Source: Pelobates cultripes (taxonomy: Eukaryota; Chordata; Amphibia; Anura; Pelobatidae). From it: 64,000 bases of DNA. The position numbers were made by a program, and so were the translations under genes. The notes beneath the pieces were generated by a model. It was not told the DNA's origin and ran no database searches. It worked only from the letters and a program-made list of their open reading frames with translations. Where the stretch lies: the NCBI GenBank assembly GCA_933207985.1, contig OW240921.1:89385162-89449161 (forward strand). The letters are read 5' to 3'. Below, one piece after another: positions 24,325 to 37,400 of this stretch (positions within the stretch are counted from its first letter, which is position 1; each line of letters opens with the position of its first letter).

Positions 24325-24400
24325 AAGTGTCCAAGCGTGGCCCTCCATATGTCACTGTTGGACTACAACCCCCCCCCCAACCTCCACCCATAATAGGATG
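24325..24400. repeat. half-copy of a 'gttggactacaac' MITE
   Basis: It reads tccaagcgtggccctccata, then ttggactacaaccccccccc. This is one arm of a palindromic hAT-like MITE; the partner arm is absent. Confidence 0.5.
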
Positions 24401-24514
24401 AGAATTGTACTGTGACGGAGTTGGACAGTTTTACTGGTTTTCTAATGCAGCTTGCAATAGAATTTAATTTAGGTGACTGCTTATTGATATTTGGGATGAT
24501 GGAAATGGTTTTCC

Positions 24515-24975
24515 GAGGATGGCCATAACGTACACTATAGGCACCCAGGCTTCTTAATCTGAATGAAATGGGCTTGGTGCCACCATGCCCCCCACTCTAT
24601 TTCAGCACTGCAGCTGAAAACATTGCCAGTGTGCAGGAAGAGGCAGTTACTTCAATATAGTGGAGTGAAATTCCACCATTACTCACAGAGACCATCTGAG
24701 TTGTGCAGCACATGCGCACTATCCTCCCAATGCTTCTCTGTGAGGAAGCATCTGATTGGCTGAGCTCATCAATTTTTGATGATCTTGGCCAAAGAGGCTG
24801 AGCGGATGGCAGCAAACCAGCACTGCAAGGGAGATAAAAATCCATAAACTTTTTTTATTTTTTTATTTAACCCTTGCAGCGAGGGCCCGGTCACCTTAAC
24901 GTTGACTAGGGCACTATAGTGTTAAGAATACACATCTATTTTCCTAGGGCAATAGTGTTCCTTTAAAGTGACATT
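24515..24975. repeat. decayed TTAA foldback element
   Basis: The right end is ggcaatagtgttcctttaaa. An internal 'tgattggctgagctcatcaa' block and a 'cactatagtgttaagaatac' hairpin arm match other copies. The left end is obscured. The opposing short open frames at 24563-24845 belong to it. Confidence 0.6.
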
Positions 24976-26283
24976 CCAGTGTTGGTTTGTCAGACTTTAT
25001 TTTTGGGCATCATTGAGAAAATATCTGCAACCCCCAATGTCACTCTTCAGATAAACTCCAAACTTTGCTATTTCTACCAGAATGTCCTCTTAAACCAGTA
25101 ATTGGAAGATATCCTTGTCTGTCCTTAGCTCTCTATAACAGACATGCTTATACAGGTGTTCATAGGCGCTGTGCAGCTATGTGTGCAGATACAGATGCTT
25201 GTATATATTCGTTCTTTTTATGAAATGAATGAGTAGGTGGACACGTGACCTGGATTCTAGTGACACGTGCTACCGTTTTCTTGTCTGCAAAAGGTACTTG
25301 AGGTGCAGCTGTGTTTTTTGCTTTTTTTTTATTTTTTTTATTTTTTTTATATGGGTTTGAAGGTTTTCTGCAAAAAAAAAATATATACTATGCTCAGAAA
25401 AACTCAGAATTGGTGTTTTAAAACGAATCCCTTTCTGGATTTGTGCGCTGAGATCGCTTTCCTTGTAATGCTTGCTGCTCGAGGCAGCTTTATTCAAGTG
25501 AAAACTGTTTAACATTTCAATGTCTAAGAGAATCCTAAAAAAAAGCTGCTCGGTGCAGGAGTGTGTTAATAGCAGGTGGATCTAAATCCTCTCGTTACAA
25601 TTCAGTCCAACTAAACAGTGAATTGCTAGTGTGCATCCTTTGCATCTTGCTCTCGTCCGTTGCCAGCTAGTCGATGGAACTGTGGCCTCAAGCAATCTGG
25701 CGCTTTAGCTATAGCCCTGCCAGACAGACCAAAGCACCAAGTGGCTTTATGTCCGTCTGCTATTTAAAAATCAAATGATGACCGTGAAAAATGTACTAGT
25801 TTATTATTCATCCCGTCTTGTCACATAGAGGACTGTTATGATTATAAAATATTTTATAGCTTTATCGGACGTATTAACTCTTTATAACATGCAAGAGCAG
25901 TGAGCATAGTATTGAATATTAAATACCATGCAAGGAATCAGATGCTTGGGCAACATAAATATCAAATTTAAAAGAATAAAATGTTACAAATAGTAACTTA
26001 ATAATAATAAGGAATGTTTCAAACTTTGATTCTGTCCTTCAATTCTAATTCAGTCTTTACAAGCCACTTTACAAATAATTGCAAAGTATTTATCAATGGA
26101 GATGTGTTCTGTATAAAGTGTCCCCCATATATTTGTGTGAAAGATGCTCTTAAAAATGAATAAGTCAAGTCAATTAGAATGGTTGGTATATTCCTTGTAA
26201 TCGCTTTCATGACCAGAATAAAATTCTACTTAATACAGACTAAGGAACAGCGAAGACACATAAAAAAAAAAAACGTTTTACAT
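24976..26283. other. AT-rich intron, no gene seen
   Basis: A T-rich tract lies at 25315-25350. The two fully overlapping 81-codon frames on opposite strands at 25267-25515 are artefacts of it. No repeat family was recognised. Confidence 0.55.
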
Positions 26284-26830
26284 TTTATAAGGCTACTTAA
26301 AATCACCTATCTCTGCAAACCCAAATGGGGATTCAGTTCCACCATATGGCCATATTGTGTTTGTGTCGCAGTACCCCAATATCGGTGGGTCCTACACTAA
26401 TTCATATGTGGGAGACAAATTAAATAGTGCTAGTGCTAAATAAGCAAAAGTGTATTTAAATAATCTGTTGTAAGAGCATTTTGAATATGTATAATGCAAA
26501 ATGAATGTGATAAAAACCGCAATTCAAAAAAAAAACATTTAGTGTCAAAACTAAACAATACTAAACTAAAGTGATTTGATGTGTATATACTCACAATTCA
26601 TATCATATATCTGCTCTATGAAAATTATAATTAAAGTGAATTTACTATCCAAACACTCCTCAAATTTATACTTTCCTGTGGTCACCTCCAAAGAGGCCGC
26701 TGAAGCTGGGGGACCCACCAATGTTTGGGGTACTCTGAAGTAGTGATGGGATTAACACAATATGGCCATGTGGTGGAACTGAATCCCCATATTTCTAAGA
26801 TAAGTGATTTAAAGTAGCCTGATTTAAAAC
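26284..26830. repeat. inverted-repeat pair, unclassified foldback element
   Basis: The left arm (26288-26397) contains atggggattcagttccacca, tggccatattgtg and ccaatatcggtgggtcc. The right arm (26695-26825) has the reverse complement of the same blocks (ggacccaccaatgtttgggg … caatatggccatgtggtgga … ggctactttaaatca in complement). About 300 bases separate the arms. A short stretch inside the solo LTR (55037-55075, accccatattcggcaggtcc) is similar, which hints at a shared source. Confidence 0.65.
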
Positions 26831-26850
26831 TGTATTTGTATGTGTGCACG

Positions 26851-27180
26851 TAGAAACATAGAATGTGACGGCAGATAAGAACCATTCAGCCCATCTAGTC
26901 TGCCCAATTTTCTAAATACTGTCATTAGTCCCTGGCCTTATCTTATAGTTAGGATAGCCTTATGCCTATCCCATGCATGCTTAAACTCCTTTACTGTGTT
27001 AATCTCTACCACTTCAGCTGGAAGGCTATTCCATGCATCCACTACCCTCTCAGTAAAGTAATACTTCCTGATATTATTTTTAAACCTTTGCCCCTCTAAT
27101 TTAAGACTATGTCCTCTTGTTGTGGTAGTTCTCCTTCTTTCAAATATAGTCTCCTCCTTTACTGTGTTCCTTAATCTGCA
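26851..27180 (+). repeat. interspersed repeat family B ('agaatgtgacggcagataag'), copy 1
   Basis: It starts tagaaacatagaatgtgacg, with cccatctagtctgcccaatt and tatgtcctcttgttgtggta within. I recognise it as a widespread amphibian repeat; the class is not certain. A shorter copy in the opposite orientation lies at 55505-55640. Confidence 0.8.
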
Positions 27181-27354
27181 TTAATTCTATAATTGTGGTC
27201 TCTATGGCTGCACCATTCCTGAGAAAAGCATGTTCGGGTGTGCCCCCAAATTCTCCTTTTGACTTTACAGAAAAAACGATGATATTTCCAGTAAATCTGG
27301 CTGTACAGGTGATAACCAATGGTACAGCCCTGGGGTAATTTAATTTGCGTCGTG

Positions 27355-27410
27355 TTTAAAAAAAAAAAAAAAAAATTATTTATTTATTTATTTATTTTTA
27401 TTTTTTCTTG
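27355..27410 (+). repeat. poly-A followed by (TTTA)n microsatellite
   Basis: A run of A is followed by ttatttatttatttatttat. It could be the tail of an old retroposon, but no body was recognised upstream. Confidence 0.8.
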
Positions 27411-27696
27411 CTGCTGTTGTTTAAACCTATAAGTCAACCTAAAGTATTGCCCTGGAAGTCAGGGAGTTCCCCAACACATGTGTAAGTGTGTCATTTTCAG
27501 GAAGATACCGCTGAATTGTTTATTTTAGAAACCAGGAGAGAGATTGTTCAGTTTCCTTATTGTTATTCAAAAGCTGTGGGCGTCTTAAAATTTTAATTTT
27601 TTTTTAACTTTAGAAATAATAAACAGTTACTCCTAATTAAATCTTAATTACTTCTGTGATGGTAATACAAAACGGAATATTTGAACTAATACTACT

Positions 27697-27843
27697 GTAT
27701 TACAATTATTTATATTGCGCCAACCTATTTTGCAGCGCTGTTCAATAGGTAAGCCAGACAAACATTTAAATTTAACAAAACCTGTGTAACATACGGGAAC
27801 AGTGGGTGAAGAGGGCCCTGACCAAAGAAGCTTACAATCTAAA
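27697..27843 (+). repeat. interspersed repeat family A, copy 2
   Basis: It contains atttatattgcgccaaccta, cagcgctgttcaat and aagaagcttacaatct, in the same order as in the copies at 360 and 34300. Confidence 0.7.
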
Positions 27844-27849
27844 CCAGAA

Positions 27850-29105
27850 ACACAAGCAACATTCTCATCATATAATTGTCTCTTACACCTGCAATTTACA
27901 TGTGCTCACTTTGTCAGCCTTTTTTCAGCACCTTATTTACTATTCCATGTTGCTATGGAGACTAGACTCTTCTACCTGTGTTGGAGTGTGAGCAGACTCC
28001 TATGATGCTTTATGTATGACTGACTGTATCATGCTCATTTTATCCAAATGATTCACGCAGTCTGTAGGTATTCTTGTGGAATTGTGTATTGTTAAAAAAA
28101 ATACAATATTGTAAACTTTTTTTGTTTGTTTTTATTCCTTAACAATTTTGTGGTGGTAAGAAAAATAAATGGAAATCGAAAGGACCAGTATCAAATAAGT
28201 TAAATAACTGATTATGACATTCAACACTTCTTGTGTTGAAGATAAATGCAAGATTAATGATAAACACTGAATATAAAACATGGGCAAAGATAAACCTAAA
28301 CAAAGTTGCATATACGAAAAACAAAATATGATTGCAGTTCAGAATAATGGCAAGTCTAGTCAAGAAATGTTTTTTTGTTTTTGGTCCCACTTTTTTTTTT
28401 TTTTAAATGGAAAGTTTTGTGTGTATGGGGCACCAAATAGGTGAGCTTATCCATCTCTGTGACTTCAGTGGCTTTTAAAAGTACTATAGTCTTGGAAGGG
28501 GATAGGAGTTTTAGAGATTAGAAAAAAAGTTATTCTGCTACCAGTGCAGTGTTCATTATAGGGAGATCTTCAACGTAGATCGAGTGGGAATGGTTTATTG
28601 GTTGCAAGAGATAAGGTCTATAACCTGTCTGCACCAAAAGGGCAAGGTTGGGGAACAACCATCAAATATGCAAATGGTACCCAGGTGTCAAATTGTCCAG
28701 TGTTGATTCAGTGCCATATTGCGTATCTTAAGTAACACAGAATAGTTATCAAAGGAAGAACCAGAGTGTATTCCTTGTGGTTATCAGATATTGATATTGC
28801 TGCATCCTAAACATTGGCTCAGTTTTCTGTGCCATGGGGTGGAACGCTGTGAGCAAACCATTTTCCTATTCTGTAGTAACGAGAAAAAGGAGGTTGGGTG
28901 GGAGGGAGGAAAAAAATGGCTCTGCTTTGTATAAGAGCGTGAAGACAAGTGTAATAAAATATGGTAGGTCAAGCTATGTCCAGTTACTTGACTGAGGAGA
29001 AAAGCTTCACCCTAGCTATTACCAGAATTAGGGAGGAGTTCAGAATCCGATACATCACAAACTTCTACAGAGGTTCATATAACTGATTGTTCTGTCCTCA
29101 TAAGA
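27850..29105. other. AT-rich intron, no gene seen
   Basis: The short open frames lie on both strands. Poly-T at 28390-28404. Nothing recognised. Confidence 0.55.
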
Positions 29106-29920
29106 TGTACAGTATCTCACAAAAGTGAGTACCCCGCTCACATTTTTGTAAATATTTTATATTTTTCATGTGACAACACTAAAGAAATTACACTCTGCTA
29201 CAATATAAAGTAGTAAGTGTACAGCCTGTATAACAGTGTAAATTTGCTGTCCCCTCAAAATAACGCAACACACAGCCATTAATGTCTAAACCGTTGGCAA
29301 CAAAAGTGAGTACACCCTAAGTGGAAATGTACAAATTGTGTCCAAAGTGTCTATTTTGTGTGGCCACCATTATTTTCCACCCCTGCCTTAACCCTCACGG
29401 GCATGGAGTTCACCAGAGCTTCACAGGTTGCCACTGGAGTCAATTTTCACTCTTCCATGACGACGTCACTGAGCTGGTGGATGTTAGACCTTGCGCTTTC
29501 CCACCTTTCGTTTGAGGATGCCCCACAGATGCTCAATAGGGTTTAGGTCTGGAGACATGCTTGGCCAGTCCATCCCTTTACCTTCAGCTTCTTTAGCAAG
29601 GCAGTAGACATCTTGGAGGTGTGTTTGGGGTCGATATCATGTTGGAATACTGCCCTGCGGCCCAGTCTCTGAAGGGAGGGGATCATGCTCTGCTTTAGCA
29701 TGCCACAGTACATGTTTGCATTCATGGCTCCCCAGTGCCGGCAGCACTCATGCAGGCCCAGACCATGACACTCCCACCACCATGCTTGACTGTAGGCAAG
29801 ACGCACTTGTCTTTGTACTCCTCACCTGGTTGCCCTCACACACGCTTGATACCATCTGAACCAAATGAGGTTATCTTAGTCTCATCCGACCACAGGTCAT
29901 GGTTCCAGTAATCTAAAACT
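29106..29920 (-). pseudogene. truncated Tc1-like element with transposase C-terminal half
   Basis: The left terminus is acagtatctcacaaaagtga, with an inner copy at 29297-29320 (gcaacaaaagtgagtacacc). This gives the paired IR/DR layout seen in many Tc1-like elements. Reading the minus strand, 29543-29806 carries the WWWECHGLGLHECC-type block and [12 protein letters not shown] with the second catalytic aspartate. A DLNP-equivalent lies near 29545 (ggtttaggtctgg). The element stops at about 29915 near 'tcatccgaccacagg', so the DNA-binding domain and other terminus are lost. Confidence 0.85.
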
Positions 29921-31670
29921 TGAAGTAGGAGTCATGTAAATAAAAAAAGCACATTTTTTTTTCTCCAGCACAAGAATTGTTTAGTCAACGGATAAATAAA
30001 AATAAACAGCACATCACAAAAATAAACCATTTTATGAGAAAAGGTCAATAAACTACAAATGCTACCCTGATGTCTTGAGGAAAAACATGAAATGCCAATG
30101 CAAAATTATATATTTTTCATCTATATATTTATACATGTCAAAGTAAATGCTTCTCGGGGTTCTGAAGACATCCATAAGCCACTCACCCCTTCTATTTCTT
30201 TGTGATACCTGCAGAACATAACACATGGTTCGAAAGTTGTATATGTATCTATGAATAATGATATGGAGAATACACACAAACTCTTAAATCTATCATTTGC
30301 ATTGGCATTTCACCTTTTCCCTGCAGAAATCAATGTAATTTTCACAGTTTAGTTATCTATTGACCTTTTCTTATAGTTATTTTATGATGTGCTTATTATT
30401 TTTCCCTATTTTACCATTTCTTAAATATTTTAAGCTGCAAAGCAGTCATATTTTGGAAACTGCTAATTATCAGTCACTGCACTTTCAATCTATAATACAT
30501 ATTCATTCTATACATACACATATCTGCTATCAAGGTTACCCATGTGCCGGAGTTGCAGTAGCCTTAGAAGCTGACTCCTCATGCACCCCCCAATGCTCCA
30601 GGTTTTACTAGCCTAGATATTGAAACAAAGCTTAGAAATACTGAACACTGGTAACACACAAAGACCCTTTTATTAACCATTGGCATCAGGAAGAAGTGGT
30701 GGAGAGGGTACTGAAACACCCCCTGTTTGGTTATTAACTCCCTACCCCATGCTCTGTGTATTGTATATGGTGCAAAGGGTTCTGTGGATACGATTCCCAT
30801 GGATTCTCCTGTATCATACCTGAATTACTGGCAAGTCAGCCTGGGGTGAATGCACGCTAGGCTGCCTATCAATTAATTAGGCCAGCACCCTGAATGTGGA
30901 CCATGCAGAGAGCACTGTTTCAGGGTCCTAGAGCCCAGAGTGAAGTGCAAGTGCATCAAATGATGCAGCCCCACTACACTTTTAGGAACAAAAGTGGGAC
31001 ACCAGGAAACAAAGTCAGGACAGCAGGAGTGGACCCGAAAATCACGACAGTCGAAACAAAAAGATATGGTATATTGTAATATTGAAAAATTGGTTTTCTA
31101 AACGCTGTAGCTCTGTGTCTCCAGCTCAGTTCCTGCCATGTGATAGTTTTGGGCATCGGTGGTGGGCTGTAGGCAATATGCTTACCCACCCACAGCTCTC
31201 TCTCAGCCGATCTTTGCTGTCCAATTTTGGATGGCAATGCAGAGATGAATTCCCACATTCGCTAAACCAGAGCAGAGGTTACAGTAAAACGCCATGTTTT
31301 TTTGTCAGATGGGTTAAACATGGTTTGACCGTATCAAGAGCGTTTTTGCCCATATAGTTTTGCCTCCTAACAACTATCTGGAACTGTAGTGACAACAGTG
31401 CTTGATTTGATTTAAATAAAGAAATAATAATTTAGGTATTTAGAATGCATGTTTATATCCATTTATACACCTGAAAAATAATTCTTTGTATATAGGACTT
31501 TGTGTGTACATTGTTGCCATTATGTGAATGTATGTACCACCAACTAGAGTTACTCATGGGTCAGGAAAGACCATCCATAAGGCAAAGGTCCAAACCAAAT
31601 CATAACCATTGGCTATCACTGCAGCGTGGAGTAGTGAGTGGTTCTAAAGTCCTCATATTTTTGGGTTACT
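29921..31670. other. AT-rich intron, no gene seen
   Basis: A repeat-like piece at 30985-31050 (aaaagtgggacaccaggaaa … acccgaaaatcacgacagtc) resembles the one at 16110. The opposing short frames at 30894-31357 are unsupported. Confidence 0.5.
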
Positions 31671-31673
31671 TTC

Positions 31674-31830
31674 CAGCCACTAAAGCGGGGTTGACAACCT
31701 TTGGCACTCCAGATGTTGTGGACTATATCTCCCCTGATGCTTTATCATCATAACAGCTACAGAGCATTATGGGAGATGTAGTCCACAGCATCTGGAGTGC
31801 CAAATGTGGCCAACCCCGCTCCAGTGGCTA
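31674..31830. mobile_element. palindromic MITE, 'ggcactccagatgttgtggact' family, copy 3
   Basis: The arms extend outward further than in the 9090 copy: cagccactaaagcggggttg on the left and caaccccgctccagtggcta on the right are inverted, with inner blocks ggcactccagatgttgtgga and ccacagcatctggagtgcca. No target duplication was found. Confidence 0.8.
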
Positions 31831-33130
31831 AACCCACATCTGCAGTAAACTATACTCTGCTAGGCAAACGTGTAATGAACATTAGGTAGACACAATATTT
31901 TGGCTAAATAGGTTAATATCTTAATCTACTGTAATCTTGCCATTAAATGGAAATACATTTTTTTTTTTTTTTTTTAAATATTAGGACTTCTCTTCCACGT
32001 CTTTATATTGAATCTGCGAGATGGGCATGCCAAACGGCAAAACCCTGAGAAGTTTATCACAAAACTAAAACTGTATAGACGTTGATATAAACTCGCAGTC
32101 ACTTGAAAAAGACAAGATCTACAAGAATTCGAAAAGCTGTGTTTTAACATAAATATTATCATTTACATTTTTGCTGCATGATTCTCTTTTCATACATGGG
32201 TTTTGGTGCACAGCTGCTGGCCTGGTTCAGGATATATCCCAGTGTTTAAATGCAGGCTGACAAGATATCTTCATGTTTATGTTGTAGGTTTTTTTATTTT
32301 TTGTTCTCATGGTACTTGTGTATTAAAACTTTGTTGCATTCTGTAGAATAGAAGTAGCTTCATTTTGTATTGGACAGAAAGTGCGACTGTATCACATCCT
32401 TTTCCAGCCGTAAACGGGTGACTGTGCTGGAGAGGAATCCTGGATCAGAAAACTGTTCCAACTAAGGACGCATGTCCACTCTTCTACTCTAGACCACCTA
32501 GGATTAGACCCAGATCTTTCACTTCTACAAGTGCCCACTTCCTGTGGATAAGCAAAGATCAAAAAGGTGAATAATTAACTGAAGTTTTAGGATAGCCAAG
32601 ATTTAACGTGCAAGGCTCCCCACTCATATCTTTGATGGACACAGAAGGTTTCCCCCAATCGTGCCATTTTCAATGTGTGTCTTCGAAGCAAAAAAAAAAA
32701 AACAGGATGGCACGTGGAAGAAGGCTTTAAACCTTTGCTTAGAAACTGGTTCAATATAGGGGTTGAAGGGACTTTGTCTGTGAGCACAATCGTCTAAAAC
32801 CAGGATTCAATTTAAATAGATTTTTTTTTTTTTTTTTGGTATATTACTCAGCCTGAGCCAGGGGGCGATGGAATGCTTTCTTCTACTTTGTGCAGGTTTC
32901 GCATTTAGGTACGGAGGAGAGCCAGTCAAATATTAGGTTATACTGGGGCGGGTAGTAGAAGCAGGAACTAAGGTATCATGTTACCACTTTATAGATCACC
33001 TAGGGCTGCAGTGAGCAGCATTAACCCTCTAGCTACTGGATACGCCTCCCAACATGTTCTGCCATTTACCAGATGTGCCTTTTATGGCTGAGCCCATATT
33101 ATCCATTAGAAAGCATTACATTTAAGGCCA
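31831..33130. other. AT-rich intron, no gene seen
   Basis: Poly-T at 31959-31975 and 32820-32838. No repeat family or convincing open frame. Confidence 0.55.
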
Positions 33131-33201
33131 TTAACCCCTTAAGGACCAGACTTCTGGAATAAAAGGGAATCATGACATGTCACGTGTCCTTAAGGGGTTA
33201 A
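33131..33201. mobile_element. 71-bp TTAA MITE (CCCCTTAAGGAC termini), copy 2
   Basis: TTAA and CCCCTTAAGGAC at both ends, with an interior nearly identical to the copy at 20586. It lacks a short cacgtcatg-type segment, which accounts for its shorter length. Confidence 0.88.
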
Positions 33202-33598
33202 ACAAACTGGGTGGTCAAAATATTAATGTCTTCTGTGGTTAAAAATGGCAAAGTGATACTCCTCAAATTGAAAGAAAATATAAGTTTAGTAAGATTAATT
33301 CAGAATCCTGGAGCAATGAAACTCTGCACACGTTTAAGACAATCAATATTTGTATACAGAAAAGGTAGTGGTTGCATGGGGAAGCCTCCCAGGAGAGGAG
33401 AATGCATGAGTAATAATGCAGTAAAAGCATGCATGTGTTGGATCTAATCCCATTTTGAGAATTACATCAATATTCTAGCAGCTTGTAAAATGGTCCTGTT
33501 GTTGTTTTTTGTTGTTTTTTCTAAATAACCTTTAAAAAAAATTAATAAAATTAAACTCAAGTTTGTTGGTATCTTTTTATTTTTTTTATTTTACTGTC

Positions 33599-34086
33599 TT
33601 AAAGGACCACTATAGTGCCAGGAAAACATACTCGTTTTCCTGGCACTATAATGCCCTGAGGGTGCCCCCACCCTCAGCGACCCCCTCCCGCCAGGCTCTG
33701 GGGAGAGGAAGGGGTTAAAATCTTACCTTTCTCCAGCGCCGGACGGGGAGCTCTCCTCCTCCTCCTCTCCGCCTCTTCTCCTCCTCTTCGGCTGAATGCG
33801 CATGCGCGGCAGGAGTTGCGCGCGCATTCAGCCAGTCTCATAGGAATGCATTCATAATGCTTTCCTATGGACGCTTGCGTCTTCTCACTGTGATTTTCAC
33901 AGTGAGAAGCACGCAAACACCTCTAGCGGCTGTCAATGAGGCTGGATTAACCTATTTATAAACATAGCAGTTTCTCTGAAACTGCTATGTTTATAAAAAA
34001 AAAAAATGGGTTAACCCTAGCTGGACCAGGCACCCAGACCACTTCATTAAACTGAAGTGGTCTGGGTGCCTAGAGTGGTCCTTTAA
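33599..34086. mobile_element. TTAA foldback element, complete copy (488 bp)
   Basis: TTAA at 33599-33602 and 34083-34086. The termini are aggaccactatagtgccagg on the left and tgcctagagtggtcct on the right. Three nested palindromes: gtgccaggaaaac…gttttcctggcac near 33618-33648, tctcactgtgattttcacag … near 33883-33906, and ataaacatagcagtttctct … gaaactgctatgtttat near 33957-33995, plus caccactt-type arms (gacccagaccacttc…gaagtggtctgggtg). GC-rich core with a CpG-containing gcgcatgcgcgg. Same family as 46866. The minus-strand frame at 33674-33916 is not a gene. Confidence 0.88.
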
Positions 34087-34299
34087 ATCGTGGAAGGCCA
34101 TGCAAATTTGATATCCGGTTATTAATCTGATGTCTGATTTATTGGCAAACCTGAGACCATCAGTGAAACCTGCCAAAGTGTCCTCAAACATGATAATTAT
34201 CAGGTCACACAAGAATAATAGCAAGCATTCTGAGCAGGACCAAATTAAAATTCTAATCCTTTGCAGTTCTTGCGCCTGTTTATTACAAACAGGTGGATG

Positions 34300-34460
34300 T
34301 AGTATTTTTATTATTATTATTGGTATTTATATAGCAACAACATATTCCTTCGCTCTTAACAATATAGAATGAGGAGTTGACAAGTGGTTGGCATACAAAG
34401 TATGACAGAATCAAGAGCTAAAGAAAACCTTGCTCAAACCAGTTTACAATCTATGTAGAA
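34300..34460 (+). repeat. interspersed repeat family A, copy 3
   Basis: It begins with (tta)n, then ggtatttatatagcaacaac and atattccttcgctcttaaca, and ends ttgctcaaaccagtttacaa. Strongly diverged from the copy at 360. Confidence 0.7.
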
Positions 34461-37400
34461 TATATTGTGGGCAATGTCAAAGTCCCTGCAAAGATTAAAT
34501 AAAAATTCTCACCCAGCCCTAACTATGAGTAAGATGTCTAAAGCTAGCCGGTTAGTGACCTGCATTTGATCACGCCCTACCCACTCTTAATTTCAAATGT
34601 CTGGAGGTGTGATGAAATGAAATTTAAAAACAAAATATATTAAGGCTACAGTAAAAATCCTCAAATACCATACAGGTGACAAACCTTAGTTTGGTAGAAG
34701 AAATAAAATGTGCTATACTGATGTTGACAAAAATTTTTTTATTTATTTTTTCATTGAATTTTGATATGCATTGTAAGGGAAGAGGCAGTTTAAAGTCCAG
34801 TCTCCATACGCATACAAGACATCAATACAGCATTATGATTATTATAGAAAATCAAATTATTATTTTTTTCATTATTTAAAATAGTTTACTGTTCCTTTTA
34901 AAAACTGCCCTGCGGGGAATGTCTGCAATCCATCATCCTAGGAGGGGAAAAAAATTTTTTTAATTTTTTTTCTTACCCAGACTTTACTGTACACTACAGT
35001 AGTAGATGTCAGCATAGTGTGTTTGTATACGTTCGTGCTTTGTTTGAATATCACAGGAGACTGCAAACTCTGACAGTTAACCAGAAGGGCCGGGCCTGCA
35101 ACCCCCCTCCCCACCCTCCCATCCTTGTGACATCATGGCAGAACAACAGCAACCTGCACTGCAAAGGGTCAGACTCCTGGCAGCACAGGTAAAACAAATA
35201 TACTTCCTGGGAGGAGCAAAGGGACTAGATTGTGACAGAGCATTCTGTTGCCTTTCTGGGAGGATTAATTCACAGCATGAAGTCAGACGAGGAAAGTAAG
35301 CCTGGTACGTAGAATACCTGTACTGTGTTACATTTTTACAGCTTACTCTCCTTAAATACACTTTGCAGTAGATACAGTGTTACTTTTTTATTTGTATTTA
35401 TTTATTGTCAAGTCAAGAACTCCAGTGTTTTGTAAATTCCCAAACAAACCTTCCACCCGTAACTCCCCAAAACTCCCACACATCCCATCAGGTTGGAGAT
35501 TTCATATGGTGGTTGTTTGAAATGGTCACCGCAACGTGCTGCGTCTATGGCACCAAACAGTCTTATCTGTGCTTGTATGAAGTACTATTTTCATGGGTTT
35601 TTGTCAAAAATAATACGGGATTACGCTGCCAGTAATTTGTGTAGTGTACTGCGCCATACATTAGCAGGGAAGCAGAAAGATGCTATGTTAATGTCTGTTA
35701 CGCGTTATTTGCAGTGACTGAAAAAGCAAGCAAGATAGTGTAAACATCTCGAGTTCCCCATTCAGTCCCTTATCCCAACAGCTTAACTCCTTAAGGAAGG
35801 AATGCTTAGCAAGTTATATACAGATTGCTGCAAATAAAAAAAAACAGTGGCTGTGGCTACACTGCAGGTTGCTATGGGGGGAGGTTTTCTTGACTATAAA
35901 ATGATATTTCGTTTCGACAGAATCAATTGCAGAACTGTGTGCTTATTCATTCCTGTACGTTGACTGCTGTTCATAGAACGGAGTGCATTTTGGGAAGTGT
36001 TGCGACTTCCAAGTAAAATAGGAATTAAAGATGTTGCACCCATAAAACACATTTCCATCACTCTTCCTTTAAATTGTGCCTGGAGCTTCGAAGACAAAAA
36101 TGCCTTGAGATTCATATTTTTTTTTTTTTTTTATTGCAACAGCTCGTTTTGTTTACCAAGGTGGCTCAGTGTGTCATCATTATAAATAAACACTTGCTTT
36201 GGGGAATTCGTATCCACTACTTGTTTAACCCATGGTAGCCAGGAGGTTATTATCTTACCGTCCTCTTCTGAGGCACTCAAACAGTTAAAATAAAGTTGTT
36301 GAAGGGGGATGAACTACACCAGGGCATTATGTTCCTTACTTTGGCACATAGACTCTAATTTTATTCTATGAATGCAAATATACTTGCTTGTGACCATTAA
36401 AAAAAATTAAATGATGTATATGTATGTGCGCAGAACGTAGGAGATTGTAAGCTCTTGTGAGCAGGTTTTTATTTCTTCTGCTAGAATGACGTTCTGTGTG
36501 TGTGTGTGCTCCGTAATAGATGTGTGGGATATGTCCGGACAATAATACGCACAGATAACACTTGTTTACTTTGAGAGGACTATCTTCCCTCCCGACTCGT
36601 AACGTCTTGGACTAAATGTTACTTTTTAGGTTGAAAAAAGCCACTTCTGCAAAATGAAAAGCATTGTTTATGGCATATACTGGAATTTGATGAGTTCTGT
36701 TTCAATAAAAAAAATGTTAATGTGGTCACTGTGAATTGATATTTTAGTTCTTCTTTTGAATCTTTGTCCACTAGCTCAGCTGCATTCATTTTTTAGCAAC
36801 CCGTTATTGCTCCATTTATTTTTATATCATTCAACTATTATTATACACATGTATCACACCACAGGATTTAGCCTGGAGTTTGCTTTGCATTCCAGCAGCT
36901 GCTCTGTTCCCAGGTGCTCTCCTGTCAGTGGTCTCCCCTACAGGCTCTCCTCCCCATGGCAGCCCCACCTAGCTCAGGATGAAACCTCGTAAGGATGCCC
37001 TTAAGTGGAATTTTGCCTTTTTTTAGTTATTCCTTCTCAGGACTGGATTGTGCAAACAGCCGTGCATTTGTATCCAAGGCCAATTGTTCTAAGGAATTGG
37101 GGTGGAGTAGGTTCCTGGAGTGTAAATGGATTCACTATGTAGGCTGCGAGCAACACCCAAGGCAAGGACTGCCCAGGTAGTAGTGGTAGTCATCATGCCC
37201 TACATGTATCAAGTCCCCTGTTCTGATGACCATGCCATCAACTGCACTGTCTGTTAACATGTTCTAGGGTTGCTGTCAGGTCTCCAATGTTTCCACTATA
37301 GTCATGAGGCCCACGGTACATACTCCAACTCCTCTCAACCTTAGCCAGTCCACAGAGCCAAGAGCATATTCAAAAACACACTAACTTTTTTTATTCTCTG

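Noticed and set aside
33674..33916. 80-codon Arg/Ala-rich minus-strand frame
   Set aside because: It is the GC-rich core of a TTAA foldback element, repeated elsewhere without the frame.
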